Assembly: GCA_963620035.1 (NCBI GenBank)
Contig: CAVEXN010000016.1
Coordinates: 1-48,531, forward strand
Reading direction: 5' to 3'
DNA length: 48,531 nt
Source: F23-D06 sp963620035
GTDB taxonomy: Bacteria > Bacteroidota > Bacteroidia > Bacteroidales > WCHB1-69
Part shown: positions 17,083-25,476 of the stretch, piece after piece
Position numbering within the stretch: the first letter of the stretch is position 1
Layout: each line of letters starts with the position of its first letter
The notes under the pieces: generated by a model
What the model saw: only the letters and a program-made list of their open reading frames with translations
The model's database searches: none
Told to the model about the DNA's origin: nothing
Program-made: the position numbers and the translations under genes

Positions 17083-17302
17083 CAAGATTTGTGCCGTGCG
17101 CTGTTTTTTCTGCAAAACGGACACATTTTTTGTACGTCTGCACCTTTCAATAAAAACTGTACATCATAAGAATACGGGCATCTGAACTTCTCCCGGTCAT
17201 TCTTCGTTTGTTCATAAGTTTATCGGGAAAGCGTATGTCTTCTCCTTTTTTTTTCGGACTTTTGCATTTCAATCGAATTCATTCTTTATTCAAATATAAC
17301 TT

Positions 17303-18862
17303 ATGGAAAACAAACCTGTTACAGAAAACAAGGTCTCAAAAGGTTTATCCTATAATCGCATCGAGAACACTTTGGGCAATGCCGGAAAGATCACACCACA
17401 GGCGGTCGAGTTTGAGTCTGCCGTGTTGGGAGCCCTGATGTTCAACGACAACTCGGTGAGTTCCGTATTGGACTTCCTTTCCGAAAAGATGTTCTATCTG
17501 GAAGCGCACCAGCATATCTTCCATGCCATCGAAACGCTCTTCTCGCAGGCACAGCCTATCGACTTGCTCACCGTGACCAACGAACTCCGTAAAGAGAAGA
17601 TGCTGGAACTGGTTGGCGGGGCCTCTTACCTTGCCTCCCTCACCAATCAGGTTGCCTCTGCCGCCAACGTCGAGTACCATGCGCGCATCATCATGGAGAA
17701 GTTCGTCGCCCGTGAACTCATCCGCAACTGCAACGAAATCATTTCAGACTCTTTCGACGAGAGCAATGACGTGCTGGACCTGCTCGACAACGCCGAGAGC
17801 AAAATCTTCAACATTGTCGAAAACAACTTCAAGAGAGACAGCAAGTTGCTTCACCAGGTAGTAAAATCAACTTTAGACGAATTGGAGAAGATCCGTGAAA
17901 GTTCAGACCAATTGCAAGGCGTACCGTCAGGCATACGCAGCCTGGACGAGAAGACTGGCGGCTGGCAGAAGTCGGACCTCATCATTGCCGCCGGCCGTCC
18001 CGGCATGGGCAAAACCTCCTTCGTGCTCTCCATTGCGCGCAATGCCGCCATCGATGCAGACATGCCTGTGGCTTTCTTCTCCCTCGAAATGTCGGCCACC
18101 CAATTGGTGCAGCGTCTCTTCTCGATGGAATCGGGCATCCCATCCGACCACATCTCCAAAGGAGACCTTTCAGAAAACGAATGGATAAAGTTGGTGGAAA
18201 GCATCGGCACACTGCAAACCTCCAAACTCATCATTGATGACACACCCGCCCTCACGGTATTCGACCTCAGGGCGAAGTGCAGACGGCTCAAGCACAAATA
18301 CGACATCCAGATGATCATCGTGGACTATCTGCAATTGATGCGTGGCGGCAACGATGTATCGGGGAAAGGCGGCAACCGCGAGCAGGAAATCAGTACCATA
18401 TCCCGTTCCCTGAAAGCGCTTGCCAAGGAGCTGAACGTGCCTATCATTGCGCTGTCACAGTTGAACCGCTCGGTAGAGACGCGCGGAGGCAACCGCAGGC
18501 CTATGCTGTCAGACCTCCGCGAGTCGGGGTCTATCGAGCAGGATGCTGACATGGTGCTCTTCCTCTACCGTCCTGAATACTATGGGATTGACACCTTTGA
18601 GGATCAGACCCCGTCGGCAGGGCTGGCCGAAATCATGTTTGCCAAGAACCGCCACGGCAGCACCGGCGATGTGAGAGTGCGCTTCATCAGCCAATTCACC
18701 AAGTTCACGGACGTTGACCTGACGTATGGCGGCGCGGACAACACCTTCACCGACACCTCAATCCGCCCCAACCAAAGCTTTGACATCCTGGAAAGCAGCA
18801 TGAACGACGACAACCCGCTTGCCCCGGACAACGACCAAAACAACAGCGATTTTCCGTTTTAG
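17303..18862 (+). CDS. dnaB: Replicative DNA helicase DnaB
   Basis: 519 residues. DnaB is the hexameric helicase that unwinds DNA ahead of the replisome. The N-terminal primase-binding domain (about 28-130) starts with PQAVEFESAVLGALMFND. The RecA-like domain follows the linker: Walker A GRPGMGKT (231-238), Walker B region MIIVDYLQLM, then ALSQLNRSVETR and DLRESGSIEQDADMVLFLYR. No intein interrupts it, although DnaB is a common intein site. The poorly conserved first 27 residues and acidic/Asn-rich tail (NDDNPLAPDNDQNNSD) are lineage-specific. Upstream 17083-17302 contains only an imperfect -7-like GACTTTTG at 17257-17264. trmH starts 2 bases after the stop. Confidence 0.96.
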   Translation: MENKPVTENKVSKGLSYNRIENTLGNAGKITPQAVEFESAVLGALMFNDNSVSSVLDFLSEKMFYLEAHQHIFHAIETLFSQAQPIDLLTVTNELRKEKMLELVGGASYLASLTNQVASAANVEYHARIIMEKFVARELIRNCNEIISDSFDESNDVLDLLDNAESKIFNIVENNFKRDSKLLHQVVKSTLDELEKIRESSDQLQGVPSGIRSLDEKTGGWQKSDLIIAAGRPGMGKTSFVLSIARNAAIDADMPVAFFSLEMSATQLVQRLFSMESGIPSDHISKGDLSENEWIKLVESIGTLQTSKLIIDDTPALTVFDLRAKCRRLKHKYDIQMIIVDYLQLMRGGNDVSGKGGNREQEISTISRSLKALAKELNVPIIALSQLNRSVETRGGNRRPMLSDLRESGSIEQDADMVLFLYRPEYYGIDTFEDQTPSAGLAEIMFAKNRHGSTGDVRVRFISQFTKFTDVDLTYGGADNTFTDTSIRPNQSFDILESSMNDDNPLAPDNDQNNSDFPF

Positions 18863-18864
18863 AC

Positions 18865-19395
18865 ATGAAGAAACTCTCTACCGATGAACTGCACCGCGTA
18901 AGCACAGAGCAATTCAAGGAACAGCACAAGAACCCGGTAACGGTTGTATTGGACAACATCAGAAGCACATACAATGTCGGCTCTGTATTTCGCACCTGCG
19001 ACGCTTTCAATGTGGAAAAGCTCTACCTCTGCGGCATCACCGCCTGCCCGCCACATAAGGAAATCAACAAAACCGCCCTCGGCGCCACCGAAAGCGTAGC
19101 ATGGGAGTATATGGAAGATGCCGCCCACCTTCTGCAGCAACTGAAGCGTTCGGGTTATCAGATTTTTGCCGTCGAGCAGGTGGACGAATCCCGGAAACTG
19201 CAAGATTTCGACTTCTCTGCCGCCGGAAAAATCGCACTGGTGCTCGGCAATGAAGTCTTCGGTGTTGACGACCGGCTGCTGCCGTGGTGCGACGGGGCCA
19301 TTGAAATCCCGCAGTTCGGGACCAAACACTCCCTCAACGTGTCAGTGGCCGCCGGCATCGTGCTGTGGGAAGCCGTCAAAGCCTATTTACGCTGA
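18865..19395 (+). CDS. SpoU/TrmH family RNA 2'-O-methyltransferase
   Basis: 176 residues. Contains the three SPOUT signature blocks: motif 1 LDNIRSTYNVGSVFRTCDAF (35-54), motif 2 ALVLGNEVFGVDDRLL (about 125-140), and motif 3 IPQFGTKHSLNVSVAAGIVL (about 148-167). These form the knotted S-adenosylmethionine site, with the motif-1 Asn and Arg as catalytic residues. The compact length without an RNA-binding extension resembles TrmH/TrmL-type enzymes, but the target nucleotide cannot be assigned. It begins 2 bases after dnaB and must share its transcript, which ends at the terminator just after the stop. Confidence 0.9.
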   Translation: MKKLSTDELHRVSTEQFKEQHKNPVTVVLDNIRSTYNVGSVFRTCDAFNVEKLYLCGITACPPHKEINKTALGATESVAWEYMEDAAHLLQQLKRSGYQIFAVEQVDESRKLQDFDFSAAGKIALVLGNEVFGVDDRLLPWCDGAIEIPQFGTKHSLNVSVAAGIVLWEAVKAYLR

Positions 19396-19425
19396 ACCTT
19401 GCCCTGACGAACTGCCAGGTTTTTT
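19395..19425 (+). terminator. Intrinsic terminator after trmH
   Basis: AACCT (19395-19399) pairs with AGGTT (19417-19421), with two further pairs after a mismatch, then TTTT. It begins at the last base of the trmH stop codon. The stem is short, so confidence is moderate. Confidence 0.5.
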
Positions 19426-19487
19426 CCATACAATATTTTCGCTTCCCCGGCGTTAATCCAAACGTTGTTTGAAAAACAAATCAAATC

Positions 19488-20903
19488 ATGGCAAATCTCA
19501 GCTTTATAAAAACACTCTGCATCTCCGGCTTCATCCTTTGCATTTTAGCCGGGCGTGGACAGTCAGACCTTTCATGCACAGCCAAAGCCCCATCGGAAGT
19601 TGGCGTAGGACAGCAATTCCAATACACCGTCTCCTCAAACGAAAAAGGCGAAATCATCTCTTCCGATTTCGGGAAATTTGAACTGGTGAGCGGTCCGTCG
19701 GTAGGCTCCAGCGTTTCCATCTCAATGACAAACGGCAACATCGAGAAGTCCACCTCCTATACATATACCTTTTATTTGGTCGGCAACAAAGAGGGCGAGT
19801 TCTCCATCCCCGGCGTAACCATATCGGTAGAGGGGAAAATCATCAAAACCGACTTTGTGACCGTAAAAGTGGTGAAAGTTCCCAGGATTGCCCAGCAGGA
19901 GGAGTCTGGAAGAAGCCAAGACAACTGGTTTCATTGGGACTTCAGTATGCCGGAGTGGCCGTTCGGAAGTCAGCGCACGCAAGCAGACAACGAGAGCAAG
20001 CAGAAAAAGGTGCAGGTTGACGACAAGATCGGGAAAGACGACATCTTGCTGAAAGCCACGGCATCGCAAATCGAGGCCTATCAAGGCGAGGCCGTTGTCG
20101 TGACACACAAGCTTTACATCAAGCCAGAAATATCGGGATACAGCATTGAGCGTGCTGCATTCTCAACGGCAGAGGGACTTTGGATAGATGCGCTCGAAAT
20201 ACCCGGCCGTGCCCGGCAAACCACCGAAACGGTAAACGGAAAAGAATATAACGTATTCATAATCAAACAGACCGCAGTATATCCGACCCGCACGGGCAAG
20301 TTAACCATCCCCAAACTCAACCTCACATTGTATGCCATGCTGCCGGCAACTGCCCAAGACCCTTTCTGGGGAATGTTCAACACCACCCGGCGCAAAGAGG
20401 TCAGTCTGACTTCCAACGACCTGCAACTGAAAGTCAAAGCCATGCCGGGCACGCTCACCACCGACAAGACAGAGATTGTGGGCAACTTCACCGTAAGTTC
20501 TTCGGTCAGCAAGACGGAAACCGGAGTCAACAGCCCGTTGACGCTCACGGTGACCGTTTCCGGCACGGGCAATCTGCACCACATTACGGCCGACGACCTT
20601 GCCATAGACTTTCCGGCCGACTTTGACGTGACAAGACCGCGCATCACGGAACATATAACTGCGAAGAGCGAGCAGGTTACAGGGTCCAAGACATTCAAAT
20701 ACACGCTCATACCCCATTCAGAAGGCACATACTTGATACCTGCCGCCACCCTCTCCTACTTCAACTACGACATGGGAACCTACCGCACCCTCTCCACACA
20801 AGACTATCAAATCACAGTCACGCCCGGCAACGATGCACGCGAGAGCGGGACTGACGGCAAAAACCAGAAAACCAAGAGCAACGTCAAGACATACAAGATT
20901 TAG
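19488..20903 (+). CDS. BatD-family protein (short form)
   Basis: 471 residues with a signal peptide (TLCISGFILCILAGRGQS). The exported part resembles BatD of the Bacteroides aerotolerance (Bat) operon. It starts CTAKAPSEVGVGQQFQYTVS, has the FELVSGPSVGSS and YTYTFYLVGNKEGEFSIPG blocks, a central QIEAYQGEAVVVTHKLYI segment (about 195), and a later PLTLTVTVSGTGNLHHI Ig-like domain. Full-length BatD proteins of about 550-600 residues usually end in a membrane helix. Here the C-terminus is polar (DGKNQKTKSNVKTYKI) and no helix is seen. The usual partners BatA, BatB, BatC and BatE are not adjacent. Likely periplasmic; role unknown. No clean promoter was found in the 92 bases upstream. Confidence 0.8.
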   Translation: MANLSFIKTLCISGFILCILAGRGQSDLSCTAKAPSEVGVGQQFQYTVSSNEKGEIISSDFGKFELVSGPSVGSSVSISMTNGNIEKSTSYTYTFYLVGNKEGEFSIPGVTISVEGKIIKTDFVTVKVVKVPRIAQQEESGRSQDNWFHWDFSMPEWPFGSQRTQADNESKQKKVQVDDKIGKDDILLKATASQIEAYQGEAVVVTHKLYIKPEISGYSIERAAFSTAEGLWIDALEIPGRARQTTETVNGKEYNVFIIKQTAVYPTRTGKLTIPKLNLTLYAMLPATAQDPFWGMFNTTRRKEVSLTSNDLQLKVKAMPGTLTTDKTEIVGNFTVSSSVSKTETGVNSPLTLTVTVSGTGNLHHITADDLAIDFPADFDVTRPRITEHITAKSEQVTGSKTFKYTLIPHSEGTYLIPAATLSYFNYDMGTYRTLSTQDYQITVTPGNDARESGTDGKNQKTKSNVKTYKI

Positions 20904-20984
20904 GCACACATCCTGTCATGCAGACAATCGAGGCCGGTGGGGAATGCCGATACAAACCTGTTGAATAAAAAAACATTGACGCTG

Positions 20985-21014
20985 TTGCACCGTACTGAAA
21001 AAAGTGTATTTTTG
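20985..21014 (+). promoter_or_regulatory. Promoter of rplM-rpsI-rpsB-tsf
   Basis: TTG at 20985-20987, exactly 19 bases, then TATTTTTG at 21007-21014: among the best consensus matches in the window, as expected for a ribosomal operon. The leader (about 21021-21127) contains GATGT/ACATC (21078-21082 with 21091-21095), a small hairpin that could be a regulatory leader element. Confidence 0.75.
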
Positions 21015-21127
21015 CGCGCCTTAATTATACCGATTATTGTCCTTATGTTAGAAAAGGAAAATTAATTAAAAATCAGGGGGATGTGGGTGAAGACATCTTC
21101 CAAAAAAACAAACAACAAACTGAAAAA

Positions 21128-21583
21128 ATGGATGCAGTAAGTTACAAAACAATTTCGGCGAACAAGAATATTGTCAAGAAAGAGTGGGTCTTGATTGATG
21201 CCCAGGAAATGGTAGTCGGCCGCCTTGCAACGGCAGTGGCACGCATTTTGAGAGGCAAGAACAAGACTTATTACACGCCGAGTTTCGACTGCGGTGACTA
21301 CGTCATCATCATCAACGCAGAGAAGGTCAGGTTCACTGGCAGCAAATGGACGGAAAAAGAGTACGTTCATCACACAACGTATCCCGGCGGACAGCGTTTC
21401 GCCACGCCTAAAGAGGTTATGCGCAAATATCCGGAGCGCATTCTGGAGCACGCCATCAAGGGAATGCTTCCGAAGAACAAGCTCGGTGCCCAATTGTACC
21501 GCAACCTCCACATCTATGTAGGACCCGAACATCCTCATGCAGCCCAGAATCCCAAATCAATCAACGTCAAAGACCTCAAATAA
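21128..21583 (+). CDS. rplM: 50S ribosomal protein L13
   Basis: 151 residues from ATG 21128 (MDAVSYKTISANKNIVKKEW); the longer frame from 21083 begins within the mRNA leader and is not family-like. Diagnostic blocks are WVLIDAQEMVVGRLATAVAR, VIIINAEKVRFTGSKWTEK, YPGGQRFATPKEVM, RILEHAIKGMLPKNKLG and LHIYVGPEHPHAAQNP. L13 is an early-assembly protein of the large subunit binding 23S rRNA. First gene of rplM-rpsI-rpsB-tsf. Confidence 0.97.
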   Translation: MDAVSYKTISANKNIVKKEWVLIDAQEMVVGRLATAVARILRGKNKTYYTPSFDCGDYVIIINAEKVRFTGSKWTEKEYVHHTTYPGGQRFATPKEVMRKYPERILEHAIKGMLPKNKLGAQLYRNLHIYVGPEHPHAAQNPKSINVKDLK

Positions 21584-21588
21584 CAAAA

Positions 21589-21975
21589 ATGGAAGTAATT
21601 AATACATTAGGCAGAAGAAAAACCGCGGTTGCCCGCCTGTACATCAAAAGCGGCAGCGGCCAAATTACGGTTAACAACCGTGACTACAAGGACTATTTTT
21701 GTGTCCCCACCCTGCAATACAAGGTTGAGCAACCGCTGCAATTGGCACAGGTGATGGGTCAATACGACATCAAGGCTAACCTTGACGGAGGCGGTGTCAC
21801 CGGTCAGGCTGAAGCTTTGAGAATGGCCATCGCAAAAGCGCTCATCGAAATCAATCCTGAACTCCGGCCGGCCATGAAGTCAGAAGGCTTCCTCCGCCGT
21901 GACCCCCGTATGGTGGAGCGCAAGAAACCGGGTCAACCGAAAGCCCGTAAGAGATTCCAGTTCAGCAAACGTTAG
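21589..21975 (+). CDS. rpsI: 30S ribosomal protein S9
   Basis: 128 residues, 5 bases after rplM. The family signature is complete: LGRRKTAVARLYIKSGSGQI at the start, LDGGGVTGQAEALRMAIAKAL in the middle, FLRRDPRMVERKKPGQPKAR and the terminal FQFSKR. The basic C-terminal tail reaches the P-site tRNA in the 30S subunit; its last two residues are the conserved Lys-Arg. Confidence 0.97.
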   Translation: MEVINTLGRRKTAVARLYIKSGSGQITVNNRDYKDYFCVPTLQYKVEQPLQLAQVMGQYDIKANLDGGGVTGQAEALRMAIAKALIEINPELRPAMKSEGFLRRDPRMVERKKPGQPKARKRFQFSKR

Positions 21976-22091
21976 TATTATCCAATACATATCTATTTGA
22001 CGTAAGCTTGTTTAGTATCGAAACCGTGGAGATTTCTGCTTGAACTACTTCACGGTTGCTTTCAAGAATGTAAACAATAAAAAAAAGAACA
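21976..22091 (+). promoter_or_regulatory. Possible structured leader of rpsB
   Basis: 116 bases separate rpsI from rpsB, against 5 and 32 bases for the other gaps in the operon. AACCGTG (22022-22028) can pair perfectly with CACGGTT (22051-22057). CTTGAA (22039-22044) can pair with TTCAAG (22061-22066), which would compete with part of that loop. This is compatible with autoregulation by S2, but I do not recognise a known RNA family. No TAnnTTTG promoter is seen here. Confidence 0.35.
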
Positions 22092-22901
22092 ATGTCATCA
22101 TTACAATTTGAAGAATTATTAGATGCAGGCTGTCATTTCGGACACCTCAAAAGAAAATGGAATCCCGCTATGGCTCCTTATATTTTCATGGAGAAGAACG
22201 GCATCCATATCATCGACCTCAACAAGACCATAGAGAAAGTGGACGAAGCCGCCGCCGCCGCAAAGCAGATCGCCAAGTCAGGGCGCAAAATCCTCTTTGT
22301 CGCCACGAAGAAGCAGGCCAAGGAGACTGTTTCGACAATGGTTAAGGAAGTCGGCATGCCATACGTGACAGAACGTTGGCCTGGCGGTATGCTCACCAAC
22401 TTCTTCACCATCCGCAAGGCCGTGAAGAAAATGGGCGACATCGACCGTCTGATTGAAAGCCCCCAATTCAAGAACATCTCAAAACGCGAAAGACTTCAGA
22501 TTCAGCGTGAGAGAGCAAAACTCGAGAAGAACCTCGGTTCTATCGCTGACCTTTCCCGCCTTCCTGCCGCCGTGTTCATCGTTGACATTATGAAAGAGCA
22601 CATTGCATTGGCAGAAGCCCGCAAACTCGCCATCCCTACTTTCGCCATCGTCGATACCAACTCCAATCCTAATGCCGTAGATTTTCCGATTCCGGCAAAC
22701 GACGACGCTTCCAAATCCATCGCCATCATCTTGAAGAGCATCTGCGAGGCCATCAAGGAAGGACTTGCAGAACGCGAGATGAACAAGGATGCACAGGTGG
22801 AAGAAGAGGAGACTGAAAACGACGGGGAGCAGAACGAGCACGAGGACAACAGAGAAGGCAAACGCAGACGCACGATGTCCCGTCGTCCCGTAGGCAGATA
22901 A
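22092..22901 (+). CDS. rpsB: 30S ribosomal protein S2
   Basis: 269 residues. Family blocks are LLDAGCHFGHLKRKWNPAM, YIFMEKNGIHIIDLNKT, ILFVATKKQAKETV, ERWPGGMLTNFFTI, and LPAAVFIVDIMKEHIALAEA, followed by IVDTNSNPNAVDFPIPANDD. S2 joins the 30S late and binds between head and body. After the conserved domain (about residue 232) there is a low-complexity tail, first acidic (VEEEETENDGEQNEHED) and then very basic (GKRRRTMSRRPVGR). Such variable tails are common in this phylum, though the sharp acidic-to-basic switch is striking. Confidence 0.96.
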   Translation: MSSLQFEELLDAGCHFGHLKRKWNPAMAPYIFMEKNGIHIIDLNKTIEKVDEAAAAAKQIAKSGRKILFVATKKQAKETVSTMVKEVGMPYVTERWPGGMLTNFFTIRKAVKKMGDIDRLIESPQFKNISKRERLQIQRERAKLEKNLGSIADLSRLPAAVFIVDIMKEHIALAEARKLAIPTFAIVDTNSNPNAVDFPIPANDDASKSIAIILKSICEAIKEGLAEREMNKDAQVEEEETENDGEQNEHEDNREGKRRRTMSRRPVGR

Positions 22902-22933
22902 CAATTTTACAAACCCAATTAAGATTTTTTATT

Positions 22934-23773
22934 ATGGCAACAATATCAGCCGCTGATGTAAATAAATTGAGACAACAAACCGGCATCGGAATGATGGACT
23001 GCAAGAAAGCCCTGGTTGAGGCCGACGGCGATTTCGAGAAAGCCATCGACATCCTCCGCAAGAAAGGTCAGAAAGTAGCCGCCAAACGTGCCGACCGCGA
23101 ATCAAACGAAGGAAGACTTCTGGCCAAAACCAACGCTGACCACACCAAAGGATACCTGCTGGCCGTGGCTTGCGAGACAGACTTCGTCGGCAAGGGTGAC
23201 GAGTTCGTACAGTTCGTGGACAACCTGATGTCCAAAGCAATGGAAGCCGGCATCACCACCCGCGAAGAACTCCTCGACCTGACGGTTGACGGTGTGAAAG
23301 TGTCTGAAAAACTGACAGAACTCACCGGCAAGACGGGCGAGAAAATCGAACTTCCTCACTTTGATGTCATGGAAGCCGCCTACGTGGAAGCATACAACCA
23401 CATGGGCAACCACAAAGCTACGCTCGTAGGATTCAACAAGGCTGACGACAACGCCAGGACCGTTGCCCACAACGTGGCGCTGCACATCACCGCTATGAGC
23501 CCCGTGGCACTTGACGAGACCAACGTGCCGCAAGAGGTCATCGACCACGAAATGGAAATCAACCGCGAACTGGTTCGTCAAGAAGGCAAACCCGAGGAGA
23601 TGGTCGAGAAAATCGCACAAGGCAAACTCAACAAGTTCTTCAAAGAGAGCACCCTTATGTACCAAATCCTAGTTATGGGCGGCGACGGCAAACAGAATGT
23701 CCGCGACTATATCCAGAGTTCTGACAAAGACCTCGCCTGCACGGGATTCATCCGCCGTCAGATTGGCGCATAA
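22934..23773 (+). CDS. tsf: Translation elongation factor Ts
   Basis: 279 residues. EF-Ts exchanges GDP on EF-Tu. The N-terminal UBA-like domain reads VNKLRQQTGIGMMDCKKALVEADGDFEKAIDILRKKG; the core contains the TDFV motif (ETDFVGKGDEFVQFV, about residues 80-94), which inserts into EF-Tu. The second half carries LHITAMSPVALDETNVP and the C-terminal subdomain. Last gene of the ribosomal operon, followed by a terminator. Confidence 0.97.
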   Translation: MATISAADVNKLRQQTGIGMMDCKKALVEADGDFEKAIDILRKKGQKVAAKRADRESNEGRLLAKTNADHTKGYLLAVACETDFVGKGDEFVQFVDNLMSKAMEAGITTREELLDLTVDGVKVSEKLTELTGKTGEKIELPHFDVMEAAYVEAYNHMGNHKATLVGFNKADDNARTVAHNVALHITAMSPVALDETNVPQEVIDHEMEINRELVRQEGKPEEMVEKIAQGKLNKFFKESTLMYQILVMGGDGKQNVRDYIQSSDKDLACTGFIRRQIGA

Positions 23774-23800
23774 GTCTATACATCAACATTTTGACATATG

Positions 23801-23830
23801 AAAAAGGGGGCTGTTCGCAGCCTCCTTTTT
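23801..23830 (+). terminator. Intrinsic terminator after tsf
   Basis: A 13-bp stem with one G-T pair (23801-23813 with 23818-23830) and a TTCG tetraloop. The 5' side begins with five A and the 3' side ends in five T. Lies 28 bases past the tsf stop. Confidence 0.85.
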
Positions 23831-23856
23831 CATATTAAACCTTCACTTGTTTTTTG

Positions 23857-23864
23857 TATCTTTG
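23857..23864 (+). promoter_or_regulatory. Promoter -7 box of the nadB operon
   Basis: TATCTTTG followed by CAC, a full match to TAnnTTTG, 24 bases before nadB ATG 23888. At the -33 distance there is TTA rather than TTG. It supports choosing 23888 over the ORF start at 23798, which lies before the tsf terminator. Confidence 0.6.
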
Positions 23865-23887
23865 CACACGTAAAATTTTCATTTAAA

Positions 23888-25465
23888 ATGCGTAAGGAAG
23901 TTGATTTTCTTGTAATCGGATCTGGGGTTGCCGGTCTGTGCTTTGCGCTGAAAGCAGCCGACTATGGAAAGGTTTGCATCGTCACGAAGACCAAAACAGA
24001 CGAAGGATCAACCCGCTATGCACAAGGCGGCATAGCGTCTGTAGTTTACAAGCCCGACACCTACGAAAAGCACATCCAGGACACTATGGTGGCCGGCGAT
24101 GAACTTTCAGACCGCAGGATTGTGGAAATGACCATACGGGAATCCACAGACCGCGTGATGGAACTGGTCAACTGGGGCGTTGACTTTGACCGCAACAGGG
24201 ACGGCAGTTTTGCCTTGGCCAAAGAGGGCGGGCATTCAGAATACAGGGTTCTGCACCACAAGGACATGACGGGTTATGAAATAGAAGAAAAGTTGATACT
24301 TGCCGCAAAAAAACACGACAACATCGACATTATAGAGAACCGGATTGCCTTGGAAATCATCACCCAGCATCATTTGGGCATAGAAGTGACCCGGCGTTCC
24401 AACGACATCACCTGCTACGGCGCATACATATTCAATCCTGAGACGAACACGGTAGATACGGTGCTGGCCAAAATCACCATGATGGCCACAGGCGGCATCG
24501 GGATGGTATATGAACACACCACGAACCCTAAAGTGGCCACGGGCGACGGCATTGCGATGGTTTACCGCGCCAAAGGTGCCGTGCGCGGCATGGAGTTCGT
24601 GCAGTTTCACCCAACCTCCCTCTACAATCCTAAAGAGTCACCATCTTTTCTGATAACGGAAGCCATGCGCGGGGCCGGCGCCATCCTCAAAGACGCTTCG
24701 GGTAATGCTTTCATGGACAAATACGACAAGCGCGGCTCTCTTGCCCCTAGAGACATCGTAGCCCGCGCCATTGACAACGAGATGAAAAGACAAGGCGTTG
24801 ACCATATCTATCTCGACACGACCGTCATTCCGAAACAGGAAATATTTGAACACTTCCCCAACATCTATGCAAAATGCCTCAGCATAGGCATCGATGCCAC
24901 CAAAGAGATGATACCCGTGGTGCCCGTTGCCCACTATTCCTGCGGCGGCATACAGACAGACGACTGGGGAGCCACTACGATACAGCATCTTTTCGCCGCC
25001 GGCGAATGTGCATCTACCGGACTTCACGGCGCCAACCGGCTGGCCTCTAATTCGCTGCTTGAAGCGTTGGTGTTCTCACACCGTGCTTGCCTCAAATCCG
25101 TCGAACTGCTGCCTGCCATTTCATACTGCCACGAAATACCCGACTGGAACAGTGAGGGAACTGTGCTGAACGAGGAAATGGTACTCATCACGCAGTCACG
25201 GAAAGAGGTCCAGACCATTATGAGCAGTTATGTCGGCATCGTACGTTCCAACCTCCGTCTGCAACGGGCATTCGACCGGCTCGAAATCCTGTACCGCGAG
25301 ACCGAAGACTTATACAAGAAATCAATACTCATACCCGAAATCTGCGAATTGCGCAACCTCATCAATGTGGGCTACTTGATCATCAGAAATGCCATGGACA
25401 GAAAAGAGAGCCGGGGCCTGCACTATTCGCTGGACTATCCGCCTTATCACAGTCACCACAGTTAA
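23888..25465 (+). CDS. nadB: L-aspartate oxidase
   Basis: 525 residues from ATG 23888 (MRKEVDFLVIGSGVAGLCFA). NadB is an FAD enzyme that oxidises L-aspartate to iminoaspartate, the first step of de novo NAD synthesis. Visible are the dinucleotide motif GSGVAG (11-16), RYAQGGIASV for FAD/substrate contacts, GGHSEYRVLHHKDMTG, EFVQFHPTSLYNP, REDIVARAID-like PRDIVARAIDNE, and HYSCGGIQTDDWGATTI. It then has GLHGANRLASNSLLEALVFS. The helical C-terminus is typical of the succinate dehydrogenase/NadB superfamily. NadA and NadC are not adjacent; mtaB follows after 11 bases. Confidence 0.95.
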   Translation: MRKEVDFLVIGSGVAGLCFALKAADYGKVCIVTKTKTDEGSTRYAQGGIASVVYKPDTYEKHIQDTMVAGDELSDRRIVEMTIRESTDRVMELVNWGVDFDRNRDGSFALAKEGGHSEYRVLHHKDMTGYEIEEKLILAAKKHDNIDIIENRIALEIITQHHLGIEVTRRSNDITCYGAYIFNPETNTVDTVLAKITMMATGGIGMVYEHTTNPKVATGDGIAMVYRAKGAVRGMEFVQFHPTSLYNPKESPSFLITEAMRGAGAILKDASGNAFMDKYDKRGSLAPRDIVARAIDNEMKRQGVDHIYLDTTVIPKQEIFEHFPNIYAKCLSIGIDATKEMIPVVPVAHYSCGGIQTDDWGATTIQHLFAAGECASTGLHGANRLASNSLLEALVFSHRACLKSVELLPAISYCHEIPDWNSEGTVLNEEMVLITQSRKEVQTIMSSYVGIVRSNLRLQRAFDRLEILYRETEDLYKKSILIPEICELRNLINVGYLIIRNAMDRKESRGLHYSLDYPPYHSHHS

Positions 25466-25476
25466 CTGCAATACTC

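Noticed and set aside
17257..17264. GACTTTTG as the dnaB promoter box
   Set aside because: The first consensus base is wrong and no -33 TTG lies at a sensible distance; not listed as a feature.
17303..18862. Possible intein in DnaB
   Set aside because: The sequence is continuous across both RecA-fold motifs and has normal length, so no intein is present.
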